A stretch of DNA of 60,453 nt, taken from NCBI GenBank assembly GCA_026418935.1, contig JAOAAJ010000115.1, forward strand, positions 1 to 60,453, given 5' to 3'. This document shows positions 18,322 through 25,146 of this stretch, piece by piece (position 1 is the stretch's first letter; each line of letters starts with the position of its first letter). The DNA comes from Caloramator sp. GTDB lineage: Bacteria > Bacillota > Clostridia > Clostridiales > Caloramatoraceae. The position numbers were made by a program, and so were the translations under genes. The notes below the pieces were generated by a model. It saw nothing but the letters and a program-made list of their open reading frames with translations. It was not told where the DNA came from and searched no databases.

Positions 18322-19074
18322 ATGATAAGAGGACTTTATATTGCTTCTAGTGGAATGATATCAAGACAAATACAACAGGAAAACCTAAGTAACAATATTG
18401 CAAATTTAAATAATCCTGGTTTTAAAAATGATAAGATTTCTTTTAAATCCTTTCATGAAGTACTTTTGCAAAACTATGATAAAAAAGTAGGCAATAATAA
18501 TTTTAAACAAATACTTGGAACTATGCCATTAGGAATTGGACTTGATGAAACAAAGACAGATTTTTCTCAAGGTATTTTAGAAGAAACAGGTAGGAATCTA
18601 GACTTTGCTATTGAAGGAGAAGGTTTTTTTACAGTTTCATTCGACAATAAAGAATATTATACAAGAAATGGTAGATTTAAAATTGACAAAGAAGGTTTTC
18701 TATCTACTATTGATAATAAGAGAGTTATTGGACTTAATGAAAACAATGAAAAAGTTTTTATTAAAATAGAAGGTAACAACTTTAAATTTAATAATAATCA
18801 AATATACACTCCAAACGGTAATTACAAATTATTTATTGTTAAAGGAAATATGAAGAAAGAAAATGAAAATATGTACTCTGCTACAAATATTGAATATGAC
18901 AATAATTCAATTATACATCAAAACAAAATAGAAAAAGCTAACATCGATACAATAGAAATGATAACTGAATTAATTTCAGTAATGAGAAACTATGAATCAA
19001 ACCAAAAAGTAATACAATCTATTGATGATACTCTTGGAAAAACTGTTAATGAAGTTGGTAGCATCAATAGATAG
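18322..19074 (+). CDS. flgF: Flagellar rod/hook-basal body protein (FlgF/FlgG family, FlhO-like)
   Basis: A 250-residue rod-family protein: N-terminal GLYIASSGMISRQIQQENL and NNIANLNNPGFKNDK, middle NLDFAIEGEGFFTV and YTRNGRF, and C-terminal EKANIDTIEMITELISVMRNY. These are the shared features of axial rod proteins. B. subtilis carries a similar pair, flhO-flhP, apart from its main operon. I cannot tell distal-rod FlgG from FlgF with certainty. The gene is followed 12 bases later by a paralogue. Confidence 0.85.
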   Translation: MIRGLYIASSGMISRQIQQENLSNNIANLNNPGFKNDKISFKSFHEVLLQNYDKKVGNNNFKQILGTMPLGIGLDETKTDFSQGILEETGRNLDFAIEGEGFFTVSFDNKEYYTRNGRFKIDKEGFLSTIDNKRVIGLNENNEKVFIKIEGNNFKFNNNQIYTPNGNYKLFIVKGNMKKENENMYSATNIEYDNNSIIHQNKIEKANIDTIEMITELISVMRNYESNQKVIQSIDDTLGKTVNEVGSINR

Positions 19075-19086
19075 TGAGGTGATTAA

Positions 19087-19827
19087 ATGTTAAGATCTAT
19101 TTGGAATAGTACATCTGGTCTTTATTCTAATCAAACAAGAATAGATACTATATCAAATAATATTGCAAATATAAATACAAACGGCTATAAACGTCTTGAT
19201 GTTAATTTTTCAGATATTTTAGTTGAAAATGTAAATAGACTTGGTGTACCAATAGTACAAAATGAAAAAGAAAAATTTGTTGGTAGTGGTTCAAGAATCA
19301 GTGGATATGTAAGATATGATTCTCAAGGAATTTTAGAAAAAACAGACCGTAATTTAGATTTTGCAATTGAAGGAAGAGGTTATTTTAAATTAAAAGATAG
19401 CTACGGCAATGAATTATATACTAGAAAAGGAAATTTTTATATAGATGCAAATAACAATTTAGTAGATGTTAATGGTTATAAATTAGATGTTTCATTATAT
19501 ACAGAAGATATTATAGATTATGATAAAATTTGCATAAAGGAAAATGGAGATATAATTTATAATGAAAATATTATCGGTAAAATTAATATATATGACTTTG
19601 ATAGTGATGATAATTTATATTCAATAGGTAACAGTTTATATAAAGGTATTAATTCAAAGACTATTAATTCCAATATTAAACAAGGTTATATAGAAAAATC
19701 AAATGTTGATATTTCAAAAGAATTAACAGACCTTTTAGTTACTCAAAGAGCATTTGAGCTAAATTCAAGAGCATTAAAATCATCTGAAGAAATGTGGCAA
19801 ATGACCAACAATTTAAGATCTAAATAG
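19087..19827 (+). CDS. flgG: Flagellar rod protein (FlgG family, FlhP-like)
   Basis: A 246-residue paralogue of the preceding protein: RSIWNSTSGLYSNQTRIDTI, NNIANINTNGYKRLD, NLDFAIEGRGYFKL, YTRKGNFYID and the C-terminal EKSNVDISKELTDLLVTQRAF. It should form part of the rod outside the cytoplasmic membrane. It is the last gene of the flagellar operon and is followed by a terminator at 19838-19884. GTGAGGTGATTAA provides its ribosome binding site. Confidence 0.88.
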   Translation: MLRSIWNSTSGLYSNQTRIDTISNNIANINTNGYKRLDVNFSDILVENVNRLGVPIVQNEKEKFVGSGSRISGYVRYDSQGILEKTDRNLDFAIEGRGYFKLKDSYGNELYTRKGNFYIDANNNLVDVNGYKLDVSLYTEDIIDYDKICIKENGDIIYNENIIGKINIYDFDSDDNLYSIGNSLYKGINSKTINSNIKQGYIEKSNVDISKELTDLLVTQRAFELNSRALKSSEEMWQMTNNLRSK

Positions 19828-19837
19828 TATAAAAAAT

Positions 19838-19884
19838 CCCTTTAAAGTATATAATTTTAAAAAAAGCTTTAAAGGGGTTTTTTT
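19838..19884 (+). terminator. Rho-independent terminator of the flagellar operon, doubling as RBS of the next gene
   Basis: CCCTTTAAAG (19838-19847) pairs with CTTTAAAGGG (19867-19876), followed by seven T (19878-19884). The next gene's ATG begins at 19885, so AAAGGGG at 19871-19877, the 3' arm of the stem, is also its ribosome binding site. Confidence 0.85.
19850..19855 (+). promoter_or_regulatory. Candidate -10 element in the terminator loop
   Basis: A perfect TATAAT lies in the loop of the flagellar terminator. No good -35 is visible at 16-18 bases (GTATAA-like only). If used, transcription would start near 19862, leaving out the 5' arm of the stem and freeing the ribosome binding site of the TPR gene. 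This is inference. Confidence 0.35.
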
Positions 19885-20274
19885 ATGAGAGAAAACAATA
19901 TTTATTATGAAGCAATCCACCAGTATGAAGAAAAAAATTATAAAAAAGCTTTAAAGTATTTCCTAAAGATTGCAGATTTTCAAAATGATTATTTAATCAA
20001 TTACAATATAGGTGTATGCTATATAGAATTAAATCAGCTAAATTCTGCAGTTCAATTTCTAAAAAAATCGATTTATTTAAATAAATATAATGAGAATACA
20101 TATATAAACTTAGCATATTGTTACTATAAAAAAAAGGATTATAAATCTTGTTATAGAATAATAAAAGAAGGGGCAACAATAACAAATAGTGATAGGCTGA
20201 ATAATATTGAAAAAAACTTGTTTAATATTGTAATATGTGGAGGTAAAGATGAGTTTAATAAAAAAACTAAATAA
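19885..20274 (+). CDS. Tetratricopeptide repeat protein
   Basis: A 129-residue protein made of about three TPR units: YYEAIHQYEEKNYKKALKYFL, a second starting LINYNIGVCYIELNQLNSAV, and a third starting NTYINLAYCYYKKKDYKSC. TPRs usually mediate protein contacts; no enzymatic domain is present. The start abuts the T-tract of the upstream terminator. Its 3' end overlaps the LD-carboxypeptidase gene by 26 bases, so the two are probably cotranscribed. Function unknown. Confidence 0.8.
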   Translation: MRENNIYYEAIHQYEEKNYKKALKYFLKIADFQNDYLINYNIGVCYIELNQLNSAVQFLKKSIYLNKYNENTYINLAYCYYKKKDYKSCYRIIKEGATITNSDRLNNIEKNLFNIVICGGKDEFNKKTK

Positions 20275-21154
20275 AGGAGATAAAGTTTCACTCATTGCAC
20301 CTGCTGGTGCTGTCTTTGATGAAGAGTTAATAGAAAAATCTATTAAAAAAATAAATGAATATGGATATAGTGTTAAATTAGGTAAAAATATTAACTCTAA
20401 ATATGGTTATCTTGCTGGTGAAGATAATAAAAGAATAGAAGATTTAATAAGTGCATTTGAAGATAAAGAAGTTAAAGCAATTTTTTGTATTAGAGGTGGT
20501 TATGGCACTATAAGATTATTAAATAAAATCCATTACAACGTAATTGATAAAAATAAAAAAATATTTGTAGGCTACAGTGATATCACTTCACTTCACGCAG
20601 CATTTTCACATTTAAACTTTCCTACCTTTCACGGACCTATGTTTAATTATGATATTTTTAAAAACAGTAATAATTATAACTTAATGTTTGAATATTTAGA
20701 GGGAAAAATCGATAAATTAAGCTATAACTTAAAACCAATAAGAGAAGGTAATATTGAAGGAAAACTTATTGGTGGAAACCTATGCGTTCTATGTTCTTTA
20801 ATTGGAACTCCTTTTCAATACAGATTTAAAAATTCAATACTATTCATTGAAGAAATTAATGAAGAGCCTTATAAGATAGATAGATTTTTAAACCAATTAT
20901 ATCATTCAAATATTTTAAATGATGTGGAAGCAATTATTTTAGGCAGCTTTACAAATTGTGCTCCGGAAGACAATAACAAAAGCTTCTCTTTTGATTATAT
21001 TTATGAATACATAAAAGAATTAACTAATAAACCCATATACTTTGGTTTGGAAAGTGGACATGATTATACAAATAATTTACTTCCTTTTAATGTGCATGCT
21101 AAAATTATAGATAATACATTATTAATAAGCAAAGGAGATGTTTTTATTGATTAA
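20249..21154 (+). CDS. ldcA: LD-carboxypeptidase / MccF-like peptidase (family S66)
   Basis: A 301-residue S66 peptidase. The nucleophile motif FVGYSDITSLHAAF, the early IAPAG, and FCIRGGYGTIRLL are family hallmarks; the Glu and His of the triad fit ILFIEEINEEPYKIDR and GLESGHDY. Family members trim the terminal D-Ala of muropeptides during recycling, or (MccF) cleave peptide-nucleotide antibiotics; the sequence does not separate these. Start ATG 20249 follows GGAGGT at 20239-20244. It overlaps the amidohydrolase gene, suggesting a peptidoglycan- or peptide-recycling operon. Confidence 0.85.
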   Translation: MSLIKKLNKGDKVSLIAPAGAVFDEELIEKSIKKINEYGYSVKLGKNINSKYGYLAGEDNKRIEDLISAFEDKEVKAIFCIRGGYGTIRLLNKIHYNVIDKNKKIFVGYSDITSLHAAFSHLNFPTFHGPMFNYDIFKNSNNYNLMFEYLEGKIDKLSYNLKPIREGNIEGKLIGGNLCVLCSLIGTPFQYRFKNSILFIEEINEEPYKIDRFLNQLYHSNILNDVEAIILGSFTNCAPEDNNKSFSFDYIYEYIKELTNKPIYFGLESGHDYTNNLLPFNVHAKIIDNTLLISKGDVFID

Positions 21155-22328
21155 TTTTTTTTCTGAATCAAAAAAAATTCAAGATGAATTAATAGAATTT
21201 AGAAGATATTTACATATGTATCCTGAAATTGATAGAAATTTAAATAATACAGCTAATTTTATAGAAAAAGTACTAAATAAATACAATATTTGTTATAAAA
21301 GATACGATAATTGTGGTATTATTGCTGAAGTCGGAAAAGGTGAAAAGATTGTAGCCTTAAGGGCTGATATGGATGCACTAACAATTGATGATAAAAAGGA
21401 TGTCCCATATAAATCAAAATATAAAGGACTTATGCATGCTTGTGGACATGATGCACATACATCAATACAATTAGGAGCCTGTATATTGTTAAAACAATAC
21501 GAAAATTTATTAAATGGAAAAGTAAGGTTTATTTTTCAGCCTGCTGAAGAGACTGATGGTGGAGCAAAGGATATGATTAAATATGGTGCATTAGATAGTG
21601 TTTCCTTTATAAGTGCTCTACATGTGGAAGAAACACTAGATACTGGAACTATAGGTATAAATAGAGGGACTGTAAGTGCTGCCTCAAATCCTTTTAAAAT
21701 AACTATTAGGGGAAAAGGATCTCATGGTGCACACCCTGAAGATGGAATTGATCCAATAATTGCTGCTACAAAGATAATTGATAATGTACAAACTATTATA
21801 TCAAGAGAAATTTCAGCTCTACAAAGTGCAGTAATAACCATAGGCAAAATAAATGGTGGAACAGCTCCAAATGCAATAGCTGAAGAGGTTGTCATCGAAG
21901 GAATTATAAGAACATTAAATAACTCTATCAGAAAATACGTAGTAGATAGATTTACAACAATAACAAGCTTAACTGCAGAAACTTTTAGATGCAGTTCAGA
22001 ATTAGAGATAGTTGAAGGTTATCCATCTTTTAATAATGATGATAATTTAATTGAAATTATAAATGATATTCAAAGTGAAAATTCAAAATACTTTACAATT
22101 AAAAAACTCGATAATCCAAGCATGGGGGTAGAGGATTTTGCCTACTATATAGAAAAAGTTCCAGGTATCTATTATAAATTAGGATGTAGAAATGTTAATA
22201 AAGGTATTGTTCATCCAGCCCATGGAAGTTATTTTGATATAGACGAAGAATGTTTATGGATTGGATGTGGAATACAGTGTTCAATTGTCCAAAGATATAT
22301 TATGACACAAAAGAGCTCTAAACTTTAA
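21147..22328 (+). CDS. M20 family amidohydrolase
   Basis: A 393-residue M20D-type metallohydrolase. Metal ligands are visible as ACGHDAHT (Cys99, His101) and QPAEETDGGA (Glu134-135), with SHGAHPEDGIDPI in the dimerisation/catalytic region and GVEDFAYY near the end. Relatives remove acyl groups from amino acids or diaminopimelate; the substrate is not decidable here. I use TTG 21147, 9 bases after AAAGGAG (21131-21137), rather than ATG 21138, which touches that site. The stop overlaps a terminator stem. Confidence 0.87.
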   Translation: MINFFSESKKIQDELIEFRRYLHMYPEIDRNLNNTANFIEKVLNKYNICYKRYDNCGIIAEVGKGEKIVALRADMDALTIDDKKDVPYKSKYKGLMHACGHDAHTSIQLGACILLKQYENLLNGKVRFIFQPAEETDGGAKDMIKYGALDSVSFISALHVEETLDTGTIGINRGTVSAASNPFKITIRGKGSHGAHPEDGIDPIIAATKIIDNVQTIISREISALQSAVITIGKINGGTAPNAIAEEVVIEGIIRTLNNSIRKYVVDRFTTITSLTAETFRCSSELEIVEGYPSFNNDDNLIEIINDIQSENSKYFTIKKLDNPSMGVEDFAYYIEKVPGIYYKLGCRNVNKGIVHPAHGSYFDIDEECLWIGCGIQCSIVQRYIMTQKSSKL

Positions 22329-22343
22329 TTAGAGCTCTTTTAC
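22309..22343 (+). terminator. Terminator after the amidohydrolase gene
   Basis: AAAAGAGCTCTAA (22309-22321) and TTAGAGCTCTTTT (22329-22341) form a perfect 13-bp stem with a 7-base loop. The left arm includes the last codons of the amidohydrolase gene. Confidence 0.85.
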
Positions 22344-22395
22344 AATTATGATATATTGTAAATTCATTCCATAGATAAACAACTTAACAGAAAAT

Positions 22396-22423
22396 AAAAA
22401 AGAGAGCATAGTGCTCTCTTTTT
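22396..22423. terminator. Bidirectional terminator downstream of tRNA(CAU)
   Basis: AAAAAGAGAGCA and TGCTCTCTTTTT pair around a 3-base loop. On the minus strand the T-run follows the stem directly after the tRNA 3' end; on the plus strand the T-run reaches 22423, so the site can also back up the preceding terminator. Confidence 0.8.
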
Positions 22424-22499
22424 GGTGGGCCTTCAGGGACTCGAACCCCGGACCGACCGGTTATGAGCCGGTTGCTCTAGCCAGCTGAGCTAAAGGCCC
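22423..22499 (-). tRNA. tRNA with CAU anticodon (Met elongator or Ile2)
   Basis: A complete 77-base cloverleaf read on the minus strand: acceptor GGGCCTT/AAGGCCC, D-arm AGCTCAGCTGGCTAGAGC, anticodon stem ACCGG/CCGGT with loop CTCATAA, T-arm CCGGGGTTCGAGTCCCTG, discriminator A and an encoded CCA (22423-22425). The anticodon is CAT. Such genes are either elongator tRNA-Met or tRNA-Ile2, whose C34 is changed to lysidine by TilS. The anticodon stem-loop resembles what I recall of Clostridial tRNA-Ile2, but I cannot settle it. Confidence 0.95.
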
Positions 22500-22512
22500 A
22501 AAATCTATTTTA

Positions 22513-22541
22513 ATTATAAAAAATTCGTATTGTAATGTCAA
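22513..22541 (-). promoter_or_regulatory. Sigma-A promoter of tRNA(CAU)
   Basis: On the minus strand TTGACA (22541-22536), a 17-base spacer and TATAAT (22518-22513) give a perfect consensus promoter. Transcription should begin near 22506, 7 bases before the mature tRNA 5' end. Confidence 0.9.
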
Positions 22542-22623
22542 GTATTTTTTATAATAAATTTATTATAAATTTGTTTACTCAAGGAATATAATTTAATATA
22601 TAACTAAAATAAAAGGAGTATTT

Positions 22624-23655
22624 ATGAATTCGTTTGGTTTTAATTTTAATGAAATAACAAGTATAATAAAAAATAAATATGGAATTGAAATTATTGATAT
22701 TCAAAAGAAGAGATCAGTATATAAAATACTATCAAACAAAAGCAGTATTTATTGTTTAAAGGAAGTAAACCATAACTTTAGTAGATTTAAATGGCTTCCA
22801 TCCTTTTTATTGTATTTAAAGGAAAAGGAATTTTTAAATTGTCCTTTATTAGTTAAAGATAATCAAGGTCAATATTATTTTAAAACCGATAATCATAAAT
22901 ATTATTATTTAACTAATTGGATTGATGGAAATGAGTGTGAAATAGATAATTTAGAAGATGCGTTAAATTCAATAATACTATTAAGTCAATTTCACAAAAA
23001 ATCAGAAGGGTTCAATTCTAAGCAAATATTATTTGAATATTCAAGAATAATTAAAGAATATATAAAAAAGAAAGATGATGTAATAAGATATAAAAACTTA
23101 ATAATTAATAAGAAGATAATGTCCTACTTTGATATGTTGTATATTGAAGCATTTAACAACCAAATTTCTTTAGCAGAAAAATCTTTAATATATCTATTAA
23201 ACTCAAATTATAGAAATTTAAACAAAATAGCAATTAAAAAGAAATTAATATGTCATAACAGCTTTTATTATCAAAACATTATTAAATCAGATAATGATCT
23301 CTATTTAATCGATTTTGATAAAATAATATATGAAACTGTTGAATATGATTTAGGTAAATTCATTCAAAGATTGATGTTCAGAAAATCATATAATTGGCAA
23401 TTTGATAAAGCTAAATTGTTAATAGATAAATATATTTCTTGTTATGATAATTCTATTGACTATAGACTATTATTATCAATAATCATTTTTCCACATAAGT
23501 ATTGGAAATTAGGTAATAAAAAATATGATAAGAAAAAAAACTTAAATGAAAATTATTATATAAGAAGATTAAAAAAGATAATTAGTAATAATCAATGTAT
23601 ATTAAAATTTATTGACGAGTTTGAAAATTATTATATTAATGTAATATCTAAATAG
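22624..23655 (+). CDS. CotS-family spore coat protein (kinase-like fold)
   Basis: A 343-residue protein of the CotS/YutH class with an aminoglycoside-phosphotransferase-like fold: N-lobe Lys region (SIYCLKEV), hinge YLTNWIDGNECE, then LICHNSFYYQNII and LYLIDFDKI. The catalytic loop normally reads HxD; here it is His211-Asn212-Ser213, while the metal-binding Asp230 is kept. It may therefore be inactive or use another residue. CotS proteins lie in the spore coat. It stands alone, with an AAAAGGAG ribosome binding site and a terminator at 23643-23683. Confidence 0.75.
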   Translation: MNSFGFNFNEITSIIKNKYGIEIIDIQKKRSVYKILSNKSSIYCLKEVNHNFSRFKWLPSFLLYLKEKEFLNCPLLVKDNQGQYYFKTDNHKYYYLTNWIDGNECEIDNLEDALNSIILLSQFHKKSEGFNSKQILFEYSRIIKEYIKKKDDVIRYKNLIINKKIMSYFDMLYIEAFNNQISLAEKSLIYLLNSNYRNLNKIAIKKKLICHNSFYYQNIIKSDNDLYLIDFDKIIYETVEYDLGKFIQRLMFRKSYNWQFDKAKLLIDKYISCYDNSIDYRLLLSIIIFPHKYWKLGNKKYDKKKNLNENYYIRRLKKIISNNQCILKFIDEFENYYINVISK

Positions 23656-23683
23656 GTCTTGTGTCTATTTAGATATTTTTTTG
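23643..23683 (+). terminator. Terminator after the CotS-like gene
   Basis: AATATCTAAATAG pairs with CTATTTAGATATT around a 9-base loop, followed by a T-run. The left arm includes the stop codon of the CotS-like gene. Confidence 0.85.
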
Positions 23684-23720
23684 TTGTCGTAAAATAGAAT
23701 AATTTTTATATAGATATTTA

Positions 23721-23749
23721 AGAGGAAATGCATAAATAATGAAGAATAA
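23721..23749 (+). promoter_or_regulatory. Candidate sigma-H promoter of the MerR/coiled-coil gene
   Basis: AGAGGAAAT (23721-23729), an 11-base spacer and GAAGAATAA (23741-23749) fit the B. subtilis sigma-H consensus RnAGGAwWW-N11-12-RnnGAATww at every defined position. Transcription would start near 23756, just before the ribosome binding site. An alternative sigma-A-like pair, TTGTCG (23684-23689) and TATATA (23707-23712), lies upstream. Confidence 0.55.
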
Positions 23750-23767
23750 GATAATAGAGGTGGTATT

Positions 23768-24289
23768 ATGGAAGAAAAAAAGAACTATTATACATTTAAA
23801 GAAGTATGTCAATTAACAGGATATAAAGATTCAGTTATACGTTATTATGAAAAGGAATTTGAACTAAATATTCAAAGAGATACAAAAGGTAGAAGAATAT
23901 TTTCACAAAATGACTTAAATAACCTATTACAAATAAAAAATCTACAGGAAAAAGGATTGACAAATGGACAAATAAAAAAGATACTTTTTAACCAAGAAGC
24001 AGCTATTACAACTCTTGATGCAACAATTGTTTTAGACGATAATAATATAAATGAAAATAATCACGATAGGATAAAATTAATTGAAGAAAAATTAAATGCA
24101 ATTAATGAAAAATTAGAAGAAATTGATAAAAATGTATTTAGTAAAGAACGTGATGTATTGATTAGTGAAAACATGAAGTTAAAAATGGAATTAAAGCAAA
24201 AATGTTATGAAATAATAGAACTTAAAGAAAAATTAAAATATGAAAAACAAACAAAAAAAGGCATCTTAAGCAAATTATTTAGAAAATAG
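23768..24289 (+). CDS. MerR-type HTH protein with coiled coil (RacA-like architecture)
   Basis: A 173-residue protein. Residues 8-75 are a MerR-type winged HTH (YTFKEVCQLTGYKDSVIRYY, RRIFSQNDLNNLLQIKNLQE). Residues about 102-160 are a heptad-rich coiled coil (INEKLEEIDKNVF, KLKMELKQK). The end is a short basic amphipathic tail (KGILSKLFRK). No effector domain is present. This layout, and the sigma-H-like promoter, match RacA of B. subtilis, which anchors the chromosome to the pole at sporulation; that role is inference. It could instead be an ordinary DNA-binding regulator. The GNAT gene follows 8 bases later. Confidence 0.7.
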   Translation: MEEKKNYYTFKEVCQLTGYKDSVIRYYEKEFELNIQRDTKGRRIFSQNDLNNLLQIKNLQEKGLTNGQIKKILFNQEAAITTLDATIVLDDNNINENNHDRIKLIEEKLNAINEKLEEIDKNVFSKERDVLISENMKLKMELKQKCYEIIELKEKLKYEKQTKKGILSKLFRK

Positions 24290-24297
24290 GTGACAAA

Positions 24298-25119
24298 ATG
24301 AAAGTAAAAACTATTAACTTGTTTAGATTAATAATAGAAAGAAAACAATTTGATATTTTTATGCTAAAAAAAATATTTAATTTAAGCTTAATAGATGTTT
24401 TTTTTAGCAGTTCCTATTTCATAATTGATAACACAATTAAAGGAATTAAGAAAAACAACAGATATTACATTTATATCAAAGGTTCCAATACATCTGTTGA
24501 AAATTTAGTAAATAGTATAACTACTTACTATAACAATACAAAATTTTATTTAGAAATAAAGTATATAAAAAGTAATATTGACACCAATAATATTTCTAAT
24601 AAGTGTATTATACAAAAAAACTTTAAAACAATGGAAATGGATTTAAATAAATATTTAAACTTTTTTTCATTTGATAAATATAGTGATATCAATGTACTAA
24701 ATATTGATATAAACAAAAACATGGATTTAAGGATTGATATTCAAAATTCAATATTTAATTCAAATGATAGAAAAAGAAGGCCTATAGATAAGAACTATCT
24801 ATATAAAGAGCTTAATAGTAGATATTTTTTAAAAGATTACTGCTATATGTTATATAAAAATAACCGACCTATAGGTTATGGTCAAGTAATAAAAGATAAT
24901 TCTCTTTATTATTTGGTTAATTTTGGTATAATAGAAGAGTATCGTGGTAGGGGGTATGCCTATTTATTTCTTAATTATATTTTAAATGATATAAAGAGAA
25001 AAAAAGAAATAAAATTATTGCAATTAAATGTTGATAATAACAATATATGTGCTATAAATTTGTATAAAAAAGTAGGATTTATTGAAATTGATAATACTAT
25101 TATTTTAAAAAGCATATAG
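24298..25119 (+). CDS. GNAT family acetyltransferase with unrecognised N-terminal domain
   Basis: A 273-residue protein. The C-terminal ~100 residues are a GNAT domain: GIIEEYRGRGYAYLFLNYIL contains the acetyl-CoA binding R/Q-x-x-G-x-G/A loop (YRGRGYA), followed by LLQLNVDNNNICAINLYKKVGF. The N-terminal ~165 residues are Asn/Lys/Ile-rich and I do not recognise them. The substrate is unknown. It is probably cotranscribed with the MerR-like gene, since TAGGTGAC starts right after that stop, and it ends inside a shared terminator. Confidence 0.78.
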   Translation: MKVKTINLFRLIIERKQFDIFMLKKIFNLSLIDVFFSSSYFIIDNTIKGIKKNNRYYIYIKGSNTSVENLVNSITTYYNNTKFYLEIKYIKSNIDTNNISNKCIIQKNFKTMEMDLNKYLNFFSFDKYSDINVLNIDINKNMDLRIDIQNSIFNSNDRKRRPIDKNYLYKELNSRYFLKDYCYMLYKNNRPIGYGQVIKDNSLYYLVNFGIIEEYRGRGYAYLFLNYILNDIKRKKEIKLLQLNVDNNNICAINLYKKVGFIEIDNTIILKSI

Positions 25120-25146
25120 AGGGATTAAAGCCCTCTATATGCTTTT
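25108..25146. terminator. Shared bidirectional terminator of convergent genes
   Basis: AAAAGCATATAGAGGG (25108-25123) pairs with CCCTCTATATGCTTTT (25131-25146) around a 7-base loop. The stop codons of both the GNAT gene (25117-25119) and the aminotransferase gene (25125-25127, minus) lie inside it. Confidence 0.88.
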
